From NCBI GenBank assembly GCA_900759445.1, contig CAAEVH010000055.1, positions 62,001 through 126,000 on the forward strand: DNA of 64,000 nucleotides, in the 5' to 3' direction. Source of the stretch: an uncultured Raoultella sp. (GTDB taxonomy: Bacteria > Pseudomonadota > Gammaproteobacteria > Enterobacterales > Enterobacteriaceae). This document shows, piece after piece, positions 29,768 through 39,626 of the stretch. Below the pieces are notes generated by a model. The model had not been told where the DNA came from. It worked only from the letters and a program-made list of their open reading frames with translations, and did not search any database. Made by a program: the position numbers and the translations under genes. Numbering within the stretch: position 1 is the first letter of the stretch; every line of letters begins with the position of its first letter.

Positions 29768-30988
29768 GTGGTTGCTGATAGTCAGCCTGGGCATATCGAT
29801 CAAATTAAGCAGACCAATGCGGGCGCGGTTTATCGCCTGATTGATCAGCTGGGTCCGGTATCGCGTATTGATCTCTCTCGCCTGGCACAATTGGCACCTG
29901 CCAGTATTACTAAAATTGTCCGCGAAATGCTCGAAGCGCACCTGGTGCAAGAGTTGGAAATCAAGGAAGCGGGCAGCCGTGGACGTCCGGCCGTTGGGCT
30001 GGTTGTGGAAACGGAAGCCTGGCACTATTTATCCATTCGTATCAGTCGCGGCGAGATCTTTCTGGCGCTGCGCGATCTGAGCAGCAAACTGGTGGTTGAA
30101 GATTGTCTTGAAATGGCGCTGGTCAGTGAAACACCATTGCTGGAACGCGTTATTACCCAGGTCGATCAGTTTTTCATCCGCCACCAGCAAAAGCTGGAGC
30201 GCTTAACCTCCATCGCCATTACCTTACCCGGCATTATTGATACTGAAAACGGTATCGTTCATCGCATGCCATTCTACGACGATGTCAAAGAGATGCCGCT
30301 GGGTGAAGCGCTTGAAAATCATACCGGCGTGCCGGTCTATATTCAGCATGATATCAGCGCCTGGACTATGGCCGAGGCGCTTTTTGGCGCATCGCGCGGC
30401 GCGCGCGACGTCATTCAGGTGGTGATCGATCATAACGTGGGGGCCGGAGTAATCACCGACGGTCATCTACTGCATGCCGGCAGCAGTAGCCTGGTGGAAA
30501 TTGGTCATACGCAGGTGGACCCCTACGGCAAACGCTGCTATTGCGGCAACCATGGTTGCCTGGAAACGATCGCCAGCGTCGACAGCGTGCTCGAACTGGC
30601 ACAGGTACGCTTGAAGCAGTCAATGAGTTCTTCTCTACACGGGCAACCGTTAACGGTAGACGCGCTGTGTCTGGCGGCGATGCAGGGGGATTTATTGGCG
30701 AAAGATATCATTAGCGGCGTCGGTACCCATGTCGGACGGATTCTGGCCATCATGGTGAATTTGTTCAACCCGCAAAAGATATTGATTGGTTCTCCGCTCA
30801 GTAAAGCGGCGGATATTTTGTTTCCCACTATTGCTGACAGCATTCGTCAGCAAGCGCTCCCGGCCTACAGTCAGCATATTGTCGTCGAAAGTACGCAGTT
30901 CACCAATCAAGGGACGATGGCAGGGGCGGCGCTCGTGAAGGACGCGATGTATAACGGTTCTTTGTTGATTCGTCTATTACAGGGTTAA
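29768..30988 (+). CDS. mlc: Transcriptional repressor Mlc
   Basis: Mlc is a ROK-family repressor of glucose PTS genes that is sequestered by dephosphorylated EIICB-Glc. The GTG at 29768 gives MVADSQPGHID and 406 residues, as in E. coli; GGGAG lies 7 bases upstream. HTH around residues 32-55 (PVSRIDLSRLAQLAPASITKIVREML). The structural zinc site is intact: GHTQVDPYGKRCYCGNHGCLE supplies His and three Cys. Confidence 0.97.
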   Translation: MVADSQPGHIDQIKQTNAGAVYRLIDQLGPVSRIDLSRLAQLAPASITKIVREMLEAHLVQELEIKEAGSRGRPAVGLVVETEAWHYLSIRISRGEIFLALRDLSSKLVVEDCLEMALVSETPLLERVITQVDQFFIRHQQKLERLTSIAITLPGIIDTENGIVHRMPFYDDVKEMPLGEALENHTGVPVYIQHDISAWTMAEALFGASRGARDVIQVVIDHNVGAGVITDGHLLHAGSSSLVEIGHTQVDPYGKRCYCGNHGCLETIASVDSVLELAQVRLKQSMSSSLHGQPLTVDALCLAAMQGDLLAKDIISGVGTHVGRILAIMVNLFNPQKILIGSPLSKAADILFPTIADSIRQQALPAYSQHIVVESTQFTNQGTMAGAALVKDAMYNGSLLIRLLQG

Positions 30989-31113
30989 CATTTTTTAACT
31001 GTTGTACGAAAAATTGCGCTATCTCAAGCCGATTCTCGTCGTCATACCTTAGACTTTCTCCACTGTATTATTTTCCTGACTTATATTTTCAAAGCATAAC
31101 GGTGGAGTTAGTG

Positions 31114-31809
31114 ATGCTGAAGCGTTTCTTTATTACAGGTACAGACACTTCTGTTGGGAAGACCGTGGTTTCCCGCGCATTACTACAAGCGTTAGCGTCA
31201 GGGGGTAAAAGCGTTGCGGGTTACAAACCCGTGGCCAAAGGAAGCAAAGAGACACCCGAAGGTCTGCGCAACAAAGATGCGCTGGTGCTGCAAAGCGTGT
31301 CCACTATCGAACTGCCCTACGAGGCGGTCAACCCGATTGCGTTGAGTGAGGATGAAAGCAGCGTAGCGCATAGTGGTCCGGTCAATTACACCCTGTTATC
31401 CAATGGCCTCGCAAGCCTCAGCGAAAAAGTGGATCACGTTGTCGTGGAAGGCACCGGAGGCTGGCGGAGCCTGATGAACGATCTGCGTCCGTTATCTGAA
31501 TGGGTGGTGCAGGAACAACTGCCGGTGCTGATGGTGGTGGGTATCCAGGAAGGTTGTATTAATCATGCCATCCTCACCGCACAGGCGATTGCCAGCGACG
31601 GACTGCCTTTGATTGGCTGGGTCGCGAACCGAATCAACCCGGGGCTGGCACATTATGCGGAAATCATTGATGTGCTGGGCAAAAAATTACCCGCACCGCT
31701 GATTGGTGAACTGCCTTATCTGCCTCGCGCAGAGCAGCGCGAGCTGTCTCAGTACATCCGTCTGTCAATGCTCGGCAGCGTGTTGTCGGTAGATAGAGTC
31801 CTGGCGTAA
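31114..31809 (+). CDS. ynfK: Dethiobiotin synthetase paralogue BioD2 (YnfK)
   Basis: A 231-residue ATP-dependent carboxylase fold protein. The P-loop is [12 protein letters not shown], with [17 protein letters not shown] and GWVANRI motifs of dethiobiotin synthetases. ATG at 31114 with GGAG 6 bases upstream gives MLKRFFITG, as in E. coli. In E. coli BioD1 serves biotin synthesis, and the role of this paralogue is less clear. Its last 45 bases overlap the convergent clcB. Confidence 0.95.
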   Translation: MLKRFFITGTDTSVGKTVVSRALLQALASGGKSVAGYKPVAKGSKETPEGLRNKDALVLQSVSTIELPYEAVNPIALSEDESSVAHSGPVNYTLLSNGLASLSEKVDHVVVEGTGGWRSLMNDLRPLSEWVVQEQLPVLMVVGIQEGCINHAILTAQAIASDGLPLIGWVANRINPGLAHYAEIIDVLGKKLPAPLIGELPYLPRAEQRELSQYIRLSMLGSVLSVDRVLA

Positions 31810-33054
31810 CGTTCGCGACAGCACAGACGCCACCACACAGGCAATCAGCAATCCGGGGAGCAGACGATACTCCCCGGTCATTTCACAAACCATCAGTGTC
31901 GACATTATTGGCGCATGCGTGGTCGCTGCCAGCAGCGTGGCCATCCCTGTTAATCCCAGCAGAATGGCAATCTCATCCGGACCCGGAAGCCATAATCCCC
32001 ACACTCGTCCCAGCAGCATACCCACCGAAAGACCGACAAACAGCGTTGGCGTAAACACACCGCCAGGCGCACCGGAACCACTGCTGGCAAGCACCGCCAG
32101 TAATTTGCAGATGAAGATCCCGCTCACCACGGCCAGTAGCGGTGGGGAGAGCAAATATGACTGCACCACGCTGTAGCCATTACCCCAGACCGCAGGCGTG
32201 AGCAATGACAGCAGGCCAACGATCAGCCCGCCGAGCGCCAGTTGCCACGGGGGCGAGAGTTTTAAGCGCAAAAAAACATTATGGCTGGTGGTCATCAACC
32301 ACATGAATAGCGGTCCGCAAACGCCGGCAGCCAGACCGGTGCTGATGATCATGACGTATTCCAGCGCATGCAGTTCCCGTGTGAAGTGTACGGCATACAG
32401 CAGCGCATTGCTGTCGCTCAGCATATTGGTGGTGAGCAAGGCGACGACGGCGGATACCACCACCGGTCCCAGTGACGCGAGGATCAACGTGCCAAACAAC
32501 ACTTCAGCAATAAATAGACTGCCCGCCAGTGGGGCATGATACGCTCCGGCCATACCCGCAGCGGCTCCGCAGGCAATCCATAACTTCCATTCTGTGCGCG
32601 GGGTGAAGCGTTGAGCAAAGCTGGAGGCTGCCAGCGCTGCCAGTAAAATCATGGCACCTTCGCGCCCGATGGCACTCCCGCTGGAGACGACCAGTAACGA
32701 GGCCAGCGATTTCACCAGGCTTGCACTGACGTCAAATTGTCCGTTAGTTTGCAAGGCTTCCATGTAATCAGTGGGAGCCTGCGGGCGTAACCGGTTGAAC
32801 GTTTGCCATCCCCAAAGCAGCAAACCCGCCGCCAGCCCTCCTAACGCAGGTGTCAGCATGCGTCTTACAGGGGAAAGGTTTGTTGCCGCGTTGACCAGAC
32901 TCCCTGTGTCATTGCTCAGGAACAACCATTCAAGAAGGAGCATGGCGTGGCGAAATCCTGCGACGGCCAACGCAGCAAGGATACCAATCACCGCAGCAAT
33001 CAGCAGGCGGCGGAACATGGCGCGCAGGTCAGGATAAGCATGTAAATGATGCAT
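31765..33054 (-). CDS. clcB: Voltage-gated ClC-type chloride channel/antiporter ClcB
   Basis: A 429-residue membrane protein (from the ATG at 33054) of the ClC family; E. coli ClcB is a probable electrical shunt for acid resistance. Selectivity-filter segments are [15 protein letters not shown], which retains the gating Glu, and [16 protein letters not shown]. The start is uncertain: the frame opens to 33114, and neither site has a good ribosome site. It overlaps ynfK tail to tail by 45 bases. Confidence 0.92.
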   Translation of the reverse strand: MHHLHAYPDLRAMFRRLLIAAVIGILAALAVAGFRHAMLLLEWLFLSNDTGSLVNAATNLSPVRRMLTPALGGLAAGLLLWGWQTFNRLRPQAPTDYMEALQTNGQFDVSASLVKSLASLLVVSSGSAIGREGAMILLAALAASSFAQRFTPRTEWKLWIACGAAAGMAGAYHAPLAGSLFIAEVLFGTLILASLGPVVVSAVVALLTTNMLSDSNALLYAVHFTRELHALEYVMIISTGLAAGVCGPLFMWLMTTSHNVFLRLKLSPPWQLALGGLIVGLLSLLTPAVWGNGYSVVQSYLLSPPLLAVVSGIFICKLLAVLASSGSGAPGGVFTPTLFVGLSVGMLLGRVWGLWLPGPDEIAILLGLTGMATLLAATTHAPIMSTLMVCEMTGEYRLLPGLLIACVVASVLSRTLRQDSIYRQHAAEH

Positions 33055-33141
33055 GAGTGGCCAGACAGGAAATTTCAGACGCTTTATTTTGCGGCTATTT
33101 GGCAACAGAAGCAAAAGCTCAGCGTGCGCAACAGGATGCTA

Positions 33142-33167
33142 CACAGGCAGGACACATCCTGCCTGTG
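33142..33167. terminator. Hairpin between dmsD and clcB
   Basis: CACAGGCAGGA and TCCTGCCTGTG form an 11-pair stem with loop CACA, 6 bases after the dmsD stop. No T tract follows on the minus strand, so it may act as a transcript-end stabiliser rather than a full terminator. Confidence 0.6.
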
Positions 33168-33173
33168 GTGAAA

Positions 33174-33788
33174 CTAACGAAAAAGTGGCTTATCGGCTAT
33201 CGGGATCAGTAACTGCGACTGCCATTGCGCCAGCGTCAGACGGGCCAGCTCCCCCAGCGCCTGGTAAAACGGGTGATCAGCTTTTTCGATAAACACATCA
33301 AGGAAGCGGGATGACCACGGGAACAGATGCCAGGCCAGCAGCTGTTCGCACTCGATGTGGCGTTCATTTTCAGCAAGCCAGGCCGTCAGCAACAGCAGTG
33401 AACCAAAGTGATCTTCTGGCTCATTTTGCTGCATGGCAAACTGGATGCCGTTGTCCCGCATCCACTGACGAAGTGCCAGCGTAGAGTCGCCAAACAACAC
33501 GTTTTCGCGATCCAGCCAGACAGATCCCCAGGGCGGAGAGGGTAGCGCATATGGACCGACAAACAGGCGTTGCCAGGCCTGCGGGAGAGGCTCATCGACC
33601 TCGGCTTGTAGCCGTGCAGCCAGCGGGAAAAGCATTGCCTGATCGAGCGGCCACTGCGCCTGCCAGCCATCGGCTCTTAACGCGCTGACTAATGCAGAGG
33701 CTTCCGCGCTATCTGGCGCATAGTAAAACAGTGCGCCGAGTACACGCGCCGCGGTAGAAAAGTTGTCACCTTGCGAAAAATGGGTCAT
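33174..33788 (-). CDS. dmsD: Tat proofreading chaperone DmsD
   Basis: A 204-residue cytoplasmic chaperone of the TorD/DmsD family that binds the twin-arginine leaders of DmsA and YnfE/F before export. The conserved LFVGPYALPSPPWGSVWLDRE and ENERHIECEQLLAWHLFPWSSRFLDVF regions form the leader-binding site. It is the last gene of ynfE-G-H-dmsD, as in E. coli. Confidence 0.96.
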   Translation of the reverse strand: MTHFSQGDNFSTAARVLGALFYYAPDSAEASALVSALRADGWQAQWPLDQAMLFPLAARLQAEVDEPLPQAWQRLFVGPYALPSPPWGSVWLDRENVLFGDSTLALRQWMRDNGIQFAMQQNEPEDHFGSLLLLTAWLAENERHIECEQLLAWHLFPWSSRFLDVFIEKADHPFYQALGELARLTLAQWQSQLLIPIADKPLFR

Positions 33789-33830
33789 GCAAACAATCCT
33801 GAACAGTGCGGGTTGCCCCGCACCCGAAAG

Positions 33831-34685
33831 TTAACCTGCAACAGCCATTCCGACTGTCATATGTAAACCGTAAAACAATCCGCGGCCAATGATTTCACCG
33901 GCGAGGACTAACACTAAGCCCAGCGCCAGGCCGCCGACGGACGGTGCTTTACGACGAATAAGCGGGCATATCCAGCAGCCCAGACCGGCGGCCAGCAGAA
34001 TGATGCGCCAGACCTGCAAGCTTCCGTAGTCGGGAACCAGCGCGCTGGCGGATTGCACCGAACTGTGGATCCCGCCGAGAGATAGCCCCTGCAGAACAAT
34101 AACCACCACGATCACCAGTAGGGCCAAAACGCTTACGTAGGCGAATCTGGCGGTGCCAAAGGAAACACCCGCAGCACGCAGCAGCAGGGCGGCAAACAGC
34201 GGTCCGCTTAGCAACATCGTCATAAAAAATGCCACCGTAGTGTAGCCGTTATACCAGGTCGGGACAGTGTCTATCTGGTAGACGCTGGTCATCGCCAGCA
34301 CAAATACCAGACCCAGCAGCATGCCCACCAGCAGCCAGATTTTACCTAACGCTGCGGGCATTTTACCGAGAAACGCCACCAGCCACCACAGGCCACCGAC
34401 GGCGAAAAACAGTGAACCACTGGCGATTTCGTTACTCAGCGCAGATGCGCCAACTCTGTTCAGCGAGTTAAAGGCGCGCAGTGGCGAACCCAGGTGCATT
34501 ACCGAGGCGAGAAAGGCGATGCCCATCACCAGCCACAGAAAAAACATGCTGCGCACGATACGTTGTTTTGCCACCTCGTCTTTAGCGGTCAGCCAGCCAT
34601 AGCCACTCACTATCAGCGCCCCGGCCACGCACTGGCCCAGCACCGTAAACAGGACCAACGGCCATTCATGCCATCCATTGCCCAT
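33831..34685 (-). CDS. ynfH: DMSO reductase-type membrane anchor YnfH
   Basis: A 284-residue DmsC-family quinol-oxidising anchor with eight hydrophobic helices. It starts MGNGWHEWPLVLFTVLGQCVAGAL, in which the conserved His-Glu-Trp segment is near the quinol site. It binds the YnfG iron-sulfur subunit on the periplasmic side. The start codon lies 1 base after the ynfG stop. Confidence 0.95.
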   Translation of the reverse strand: MGNGWHEWPLVLFTVLGQCVAGALIVSGYGWLTAKDEVAKQRIVRSMFFLWLVMGIAFLASVMHLGSPLRAFNSLNRVGASALSNEIASGSLFFAVGGLWWLVAFLGKMPAALGKIWLLVGMLLGLVFVLAMTSVYQIDTVPTWYNGYTTVAFFMTMLLSGPLFAALLLRAAGVSFGTARFAYVSVLALLVIVVVIVLQGLSLGGIHSSVQSASALVPDYGSLQVWRIILLAAGLGCWICPLIRRKAPSVGGLALGLVLVLAGEIIGRGLFYGLHMTVGMAVAG

Positions 34686-34686
34686 G

Positions 34687-35304
34687 TTACACCTCCTGCG
34701 GATTCGCCAGATAACCTGTGGTATCCCCGGTCGGGCGGCTATTGGCGTTGGGTTTGATCACAATACTCGGTTTGGTGAAGTGCGCACCTGGCAGCGGAGC
34801 GACCGCCGCCAGCTCACCGTGCTTTTTGCGCAGCTCATCAATTGGACCAAAGTCCAGCGCGCGCAGCGGACAGGACTCGACGCAGATGGGCTTTTTGCCG
34901 TCGGCCACGCGGTCATGACAGCCATCGCACTTGGTCATATGACCTTTGGCGGCATTGTACTGCGGTGCGCCGTACGGGCAGGCCATGTGGCAGTAGCGAC
35001 AGCCTATGCATACGTCTTCATCCACCACCACAAAACCATCTTCACGCTTATGCATAGCGCCGCTGGGGCAAACCTTGGTGCAGGCCGGATCTTCGCAGTG
35101 GTTACAGGCAATGGAGAGGTAATAGGCGAAGACATTCTGTTGCCAGACGCCGTTATCTTCCAGCCAGTCGCCTCCAGCGTATTCGTAAATACGCCGGAAA
35201 CTGACGTCGGGAGTGAGATCCTTGTAATCTTTGCAGGCCAGCTCGCAGGTTTTACACCCCGTGCAACGGCTGGAATCAATAAAAAATCCATACTGAGTTG
35301 TCAT
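34687..35304 (-). CDS. ynfG: Four [4Fe-4S] electron-transfer subunit YnfG
   Basis: A 205-residue DmsB-family ferredoxin-like protein with four Cys clusters: CTGCKTCELAC, CNHCEDPACTKVCP, CIGCRYCHMACP and CDGCHDRVADGKKPICVESCP. It passes electrons from YnfH to the molybdoenzyme. It has no own signal and is carried out with the Tat-exported partner. It lies between ynfE (10 bases) and ynfH (1 base). Confidence 0.96.
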   Translation of the reverse strand: MTTQYGFFIDSSRCTGCKTCELACKDYKDLTPDVSFRRIYEYAGGDWLEDNGVWQQNVFAYYLSIACNHCEDPACTKVCPSGAMHKREDGFVVVDEDVCIGCRYCHMACPYGAPQYNAAKGHMTKCDGCHDRVADGKKPICVESCPLRALDFGPIDELRKKHGELAAVAPLPGAHFTKPSIVIKPNANSRPTGDTTGYLANPQEV

Positions 35305-35314
35305 GGGTTAGTCC

Positions 35315-37753
35315 TTATGCCTTCTCGATCTCGACCAGGTTAGTATGCTGTGGGTTGCCTTTTGCCAGCGGCGACGGGCGCTGAGTTGTCAGCGTATTGA
35401 CGCAGGCGCCATGGTCAATCTTATCGCCAGCCATATCGGCATCGTGCCATGCACCCTGGCCCATTGCGCTTACTCCGGGCAAAATTCGTGGCGTTACTTT
35501 TGCCGGGATACGCAGTTCACCGCGATCGTTAAAGACTCGCACCATATCGCCATTTGCAATCCCCCGTTTTTGGGCATCGACGGGATTTATCCATACTTCC
35601 TGACGACAGGACGCCTGGAGAACATCGATATTGCCGTAGCTGGAGTGGGTGCGGGATTTGTAGTGGAAACCAAACATCTGCAGCGGGTATGAACTGCGTT
35701 TCGGGTCATCCCACCCTTCAAACGTGGATGCATAAACGGGAAGCGGACTGATTACCTCGTCCTTTTGCAGTTCCCATGTACTGGCAATTTTCGCCAGTCG
35801 GCTGGAGTAAATTTCAATCTTGCCAGACGGCGTTTTGAGCGGGTTGGCCTGTGGATCCTCGCGGAATTTTCTATAGGCGACAAAGTGCCCATTAGGATCT
35901 TTGCGTTTATAGATCCCCATTTTTTTCAGCTCGTCATAAGTCGGGAGCGCGGGGTCTTTAGTCAGCATTTTTGCATACAGATACTGAAGCCACTGCTCCT
36001 GGGTACGGCCTTCAGTAAACCGTTGATAGACATCATCGCCAAGACGTTTTGCGACTTCACTCATTATCCAGTAGATCGGTTTGCGCTCGAACTTAGGCGA
36101 CGTCGCGGGTTGAATAAAAATGAGGTAACCCATGTTGCCTGCATAATCGTTAGGAATGATGTCTTCCTGTTCGACGGTCATTAAATCAGGCAGCAGAATA
36201 TCGGCATATTTAGCCGAAGATGTCATGAAGTTTTCGATGACCACAATCATTTCGCATTTCGTGTCGTCCTGAAGGATCTCATGCGTTTTATTGATATCTG
36301 AGTGCTGATTGGTGATGGTGTTGCCCGCGTAGTTCCAGATAAATTTAATCGGCACGTCGAGCTTATCTTTCCCACGTACGCCATCGCGGGTAGCGGTCAT
36401 TTCCGGGCCCCGGACGATTGCGTCGGTCCAGCTAAAGCAGGATATCTGGGTCTTAATGGGATTCTCTGGCAGCGGCATACGCTCAATCGTGATGGTGTAG
36501 GTTGATTCTCGTGCACCGCTATTGCCGCCGTTGATGCCAACGTTGCCGGTCAGGATCGGCAGCATCGCGATTGCGCGTGAGGTCAGCTCGCCGTTAGCCT
36601 GGCGTTGCGGGCCCCAGCCCTGACAAATATATGCGGGTTTTGTACTGCCGATTTCCCGAGCCAGTTTGATAATGCGCTCGGCTGGGATCCCGGTAACATG
36701 TGAGGCCCACTGGGGAGTTTTAGCGATACCGTCATCACCGTTGCCCAAAATATAGGCTTTGTAGTGCCCATTAGCGGGTGCGTCGGCGGGCAGGGTTTTC
36801 TCGTCGTAACCAATGCAGTATGTATCCAGAAACGTCTGGTCAACGAGATCTTCGTGAATCAGGACCCAGGCGATTCCGGCTACTAATGCAGCATCGGTGC
36901 CTGGACGAATAGGGATCCATTCATCTTCACGACCCGCTGCGGTATCGGTATAACGCGGGTCGATGACGATCATCCGGGCATTAGAGCGCTCCCTGGCCTG
37001 TTCCAGGAAGTAAGTTATTCCACCTCCGCTCATACGCGTTTCGGCGGGATTATTGCCGAACATCACCACCAGCTTCGTGTTTTCGATATCGGAGGTGCTG
37101 TTGCCTTCGTTTGAACCGTAGGTATAAGGCATTGCCGCCGCGATTTGTGCGGTACTGTAGGTGCCGTAATGACTCAGGAATCCGCCATAGCAGTTCATCA
37201 GGCGAGCGACCAGCGAGGCATAAGGGGAGGAGCGAGTAATGTTGCCGCCTACAATGCCAGAGGTGTAGTTGATATACACGGCCTCGTTACCGTATTTGTG
37301 CACGGTATTTTTCAAACTGGCACTGATGGTGTCCAGTGCTTCCTGCCAGGTTATACGCTCAAATTTACCTTCACCGCGTTTGCCCACGCGCTTCATGGGG
37401 TAATTCAGGCGATCCGGATGATTGATCCGTCGACGGATTGAGCGCCCACGCAAACAGGCGCGAACCTGGTGTTGACCATAAATATCGTCCCCGGTCGTAT
37501 CGGACTCCACCCAAACGACTTCATTATCTTTAACGTGGAGTTTCAGGGCACAACGGCTGCCGCAGTTTACGGAACAAGCGCCCCAAACCACTTTTTCTTC
37601 AACGGGTTGTATCGCCTGCTGTACCGCTGCGGCGGCAGTGCGCATTCCGAAAGGTAACGACAGCCCACCCGCGGCAAGCGCCAGCGAACCGATTGCCGAG
37701 GATTTCACTAACGTCCTGCGGCTAATGCCTCCATATTGCTCAGTTTTTGACAT
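35315..37753 (-). CDS. ynfE: Molybdopterin DMSO/selenate reductase-type catalytic subunit (YnfE/YnfF)
   Basis: An 812-residue DmsA-family enzyme; E. coli YnfE/F act in selenate reduction. The Tat leader is ISRRTLVKSSAIGSLALAAG. An N-terminal 4Fe-4S binding motif, CSVNCGSRCALKLHV...RACLRGRS, precedes the molybdopterin domain (VVMFGNNPAETRMSGGG, IDPRYTDTAAGREDEW) and the C-terminal dinucleotide-binding domain (GQGAWHDADM). Only one copy is present, whereas E. coli has tandem ynfE and ynfF; I cannot say which it is orthologous to. It is headed by an FNR-type site and followed by ynfG-ynfH-dmsD. Confidence 0.95.
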   Translation of the reverse strand: MSKTEQYGGISRRTLVKSSAIGSLALAAGGLSLPFGMRTAAAAVQQAIQPVEEKVVWGACSVNCGSRCALKLHVKDNEVVWVESDTTGDDIYGQHQVRACLRGRSIRRRINHPDRLNYPMKRVGKRGEGKFERITWQEALDTISASLKNTVHKYGNEAVYINYTSGIVGGNITRSSPYASLVARLMNCYGGFLSHYGTYSTAQIAAAMPYTYGSNEGNSTSDIENTKLVVMFGNNPAETRMSGGGITYFLEQARERSNARMIVIDPRYTDTAAGREDEWIPIRPGTDAALVAGIAWVLIHEDLVDQTFLDTYCIGYDEKTLPADAPANGHYKAYILGNGDDGIAKTPQWASHVTGIPAERIIKLAREIGSTKPAYICQGWGPQRQANGELTSRAIAMLPILTGNVGINGGNSGARESTYTITIERMPLPENPIKTQISCFSWTDAIVRGPEMTATRDGVRGKDKLDVPIKFIWNYAGNTITNQHSDINKTHEILQDDTKCEMIVVIENFMTSSAKYADILLPDLMTVEQEDIIPNDYAGNMGYLIFIQPATSPKFERKPIYWIMSEVAKRLGDDVYQRFTEGRTQEQWLQYLYAKMLTKDPALPTYDELKKMGIYKRKDPNGHFVAYRKFREDPQANPLKTPSGKIEIYSSRLAKIASTWELQKDEVISPLPVYASTFEGWDDPKRSSYPLQMFGFHYKSRTHSSYGNIDVLQASCRQEVWINPVDAQKRGIANGDMVRVFNDRGELRIPAKVTPRILPGVSAMGQGAWHDADMAGDKIDHGACVNTLTTQRPSPLAKGNPQHTNLVEIEKA

Positions 37754-37827
37754 TACTCACCCCATTATAGTTATCGCTATATATTAATTTCTATAACGAA
37801 ATTAATAGCATGCTAATAATGGTTTGA

Positions 37828-37867
37828 GTTTACCCACTTATGGGTATGTCATCTTAATGCATATCAA
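37828..37867 (-). promoter_or_regulatory. FNR-type site and -10 of the ynfE operon
   Basis: On the minus strand TTGATATGCATTAA (37854-37867) matches the FNR consensus TTGAT-N4-ATCAA at 9 of 10 bases. A -10-like TAAACT lies at 37828-37833, so the box would be centred near -40, the class II position. Anaerobic activation of ynfE-G-H-dmsD is predicted. Confidence 0.75.
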
Positions 37868-37877
37868 ACTGGAGTGA

Positions 37878-37895
37878 CCCTCCGCGCACGGAGGG
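37878..37895 (-). terminator. Hairpin after ynfD
   Basis: CCCTCCG/CGGAGGG, seven pairs with loop CGCA, lies 6 bases after the ynfD stop. No T tract; probably a weak terminator or attenuator ahead of the ynfE promoter. Confidence 0.55.
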
Positions 37896-37901
37896 CGTGA
37901 T

Positions 37902-38207
37902 TTATTGCGGTTCGGCGACGTGCCCGTCCTGGGCAGGGGTGCTATTGGCAGGGGCGTTGCCACTGTTGGTTCGGGTATAGAGAATTTTGTGCGTATCGTT
38001 TGCACAATGTCCCACGACCAGTGAATCAGGCTGATCGGCCTGATCGTTGGGGACAATGTTCAGCGTAAAGCTGGATTCAGCAACGCCATTATTAATGATG
38101 CGCTGTTCGATATCACTTTTCACACGTTCACATGACGCCGGTGCCGCCAAAACCTGCGGGGACGCGACGGCCAGTAAGAGCGCGGCAATTCCTGTTATGT
38201 ATTTCAT
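37902..38207 (-). CDS. ynfD: Exported DUF1161 protein YnfD
   Basis: A 101-residue small periplasmic protein. Signal peptide MKYITGIAALLLAVASPQVLAAPA, then ASCERVKSDIEQRIINNGV, VVGHCANDTHKILYTR, the DUF1161 core with two Cys likely forming a disulfide, and a variable tail. AAGGAG lies 6 bases before the ATG at 38207; an ATG one codon earlier is in frame. Function unknown. Confidence 0.88.
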   Translation of the reverse strand: MKYITGIAALLLAVASPQVLAAPASCERVKSDIEQRIINNGVAESSFTLNIVPNDQADQPDSLVVGHCANDTHKILYTRTNSGNAPANSTPAQDGHVAEPQ

Positions 38208-38312
38208 CATCAGCTCCTTTATGATCGACCTGGACTAAGATTAGCATTTCTGGTGTAAATAACTGTATTTGCTAATATGATTGAGAATTATCTTCTTATC
38301 CCGGTGAAAAAT

Positions 38313-39023
38313 GTGAAGAAAAAGATCTTATTAGGTTTCCTGTGCGTCGTGCTGGCCGGGTGTGATAACCCCAAAGGCCTGGATTCCTTTACGCCGGAAA
38401 TGGCCAGTTTTTCCAATGAATTTGATTTCGATCCGCTGCGCGGGCCAGTAAAAGATTTCAGCCAGACGCTGCTTAATGACAAAGGTGTAGTCACCAAGCG
38501 CGTTGTCGGTACGCTCTCACAGGAAGGGTGCTTCGATACGCTTGAATTGCATGATATTGAAAGCAATACCGGCATGGCGCTGGTCCTTGATGCTAACTAT
38601 TACCGGGACGCCAAAACGCTGGAAAAACGGATCCGCTTACAGGGTAAATGTCAGTTAGCAGAACTGCCTGCGGCGGGCGTGGTATGGGATACCGACGATA
38701 ACGGTTTTGTCGTTTCCGCCACGGGAAAAGAGATGAAGGTGCAATATCGCTATGATGCGGAAGGCTACCCGCTGGGTAAAACCACCGTCAATAAGGACAA
38801 TACCTTGCAGGTTGATGCCAAACCGTCGGTTGACCCGTTGAAGAAGCTGGATTACACCGCGGTAAGTCTGCTCAATAACCATCCGTTAGGTAATGTAAAA
38901 CAAACGTGCAAGTATGATGACTATGCTAATCCGGTCAACTGCCAGCTTGTTATCGTTGACGAGAGCGTGAAGCCGGCAGTTGAACACCATTACTCGATTG
39001 AAAACACCATCGATTACTATTAG
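38313..39023 (+). CDS. ynfC: Lipoprotein YnfC (UPF0257)
   Basis: A 236-residue lipoprotein. Starting at GTG 38313 gives a 16-residue signal ending at the lipobox LAGC, so Cys17 would be lipidated. The body FTPEMASFSNEFDFDPLRGPVKDF and the ending YSIENTIDYY are as in E. coli YnfC. GGTGA 5 bases upstream supports this start; the frame is open to 38277 without a good ribosome site. Function unknown. Confidence 0.92.
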   Translation: MKKKILLGFLCVVLAGCDNPKGLDSFTPEMASFSNEFDFDPLRGPVKDFSQTLLNDKGVVTKRVVGTLSQEGCFDTLELHDIESNTGMALVLDANYYRDAKTLEKRIRLQGKCQLAELPAAGVVWDTDDNGFVVSATGKEMKVQYRYDAEGYPLGKTTVNKDNTLQVDAKPSVDPLKKLDYTAVSLLNNHPLGNVKQTCKYDDYANPVNCQLVIVDESVKPAVEHHYSIENTIDYY

Positions 39024-39030
39024 TCAGTCT

Positions 39031-39591
39031 TTACTGAGCGGTAGGTTGCAGCAGGTTGGGACCTGACGTTTTATGTTCTGCCAGATACTGCTGCTGGAAG
39101 ATACACATGCGGATAGTGTTGCGGTATTGACCGTTGATAAAGAATTCATGAATCAGCTCGCCTTCGACCATAAAGCCGAGTTTACGGTAGATGTGGATGG
39201 CTTTTTCGTTCTCTTTATCAACGATCAGATACAGCTTATATAAGTTAAGTACGGTAAAGCCGTAATCCATCGCCAGCTTAGCAGCCCGGGAAGCCAAACC
39301 TTTGCCCTGATATTCCGGCGAAATAATGATCTGGAATTCTGCCCGGCGGTGCACATGGTTAATTTCAACCAGCTCCACCAGTCCGGCTTTTTCACCGTCG
39401 CATTCCACAACAAAGCGACGTTCGCTTTGGTCGTGGATATGCTTGTCATACAGATCTGACAGCTCAACAAATGCTTCGTAAGGCTCTTCAAACCAGTAAC
39501 GCATTACGCTGGCGTTGTTATCAAGCTGATGGACAAATCGTAAATCTTCACGCTCCAGCGGGCGCAGCTTAACACTGAGGGCGCTAGTCAT
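39031..39591 (-). CDS. speG: Spermidine N1-acetyltransferase SpeG
   Basis: A 186-residue GNAT enzyme that acetylates spermidine and spermine with acetyl-CoA, lowering polyamine toxicity. The acetyl-CoA loop is [15 protein letters not shown], preceded by [26 protein letters not shown] is the polyamine-binding region. The ATG at 39591 (AAAGGATACG upstream) matches the E. coli start. MdtJI, the spermidine exporter, lies 20 kb away in the same window. Confidence 0.97.
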   Translation of the reverse strand: MTSALSVKLRPLEREDLRFVHQLDNNASVMRYWFEEPYEAFVELSDLYDKHIHDQSERRFVVECDGEKAGLVELVEINHVHRRAEFQIIISPEYQGKGLASRAAKLAMDYGFTVLNLYKLYLIVDKENEKAIHIYRKLGFMVEGELIHEFFINGQYRNTIRMCIFQQQYLAEHKTSGPNLLQPTAQ

Positions 39592-39626
39592 ATCGTATCC
39601 TTTCAATATCTTTCAAAGTGCATTCA

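Noticed and set aside
34678..35343. 221-codon plus-strand ORF
   Set aside because: It lies antisense to ynfG, whose four ferredoxin motifs and operon position are clear. The plus frame has no recognisable domain.
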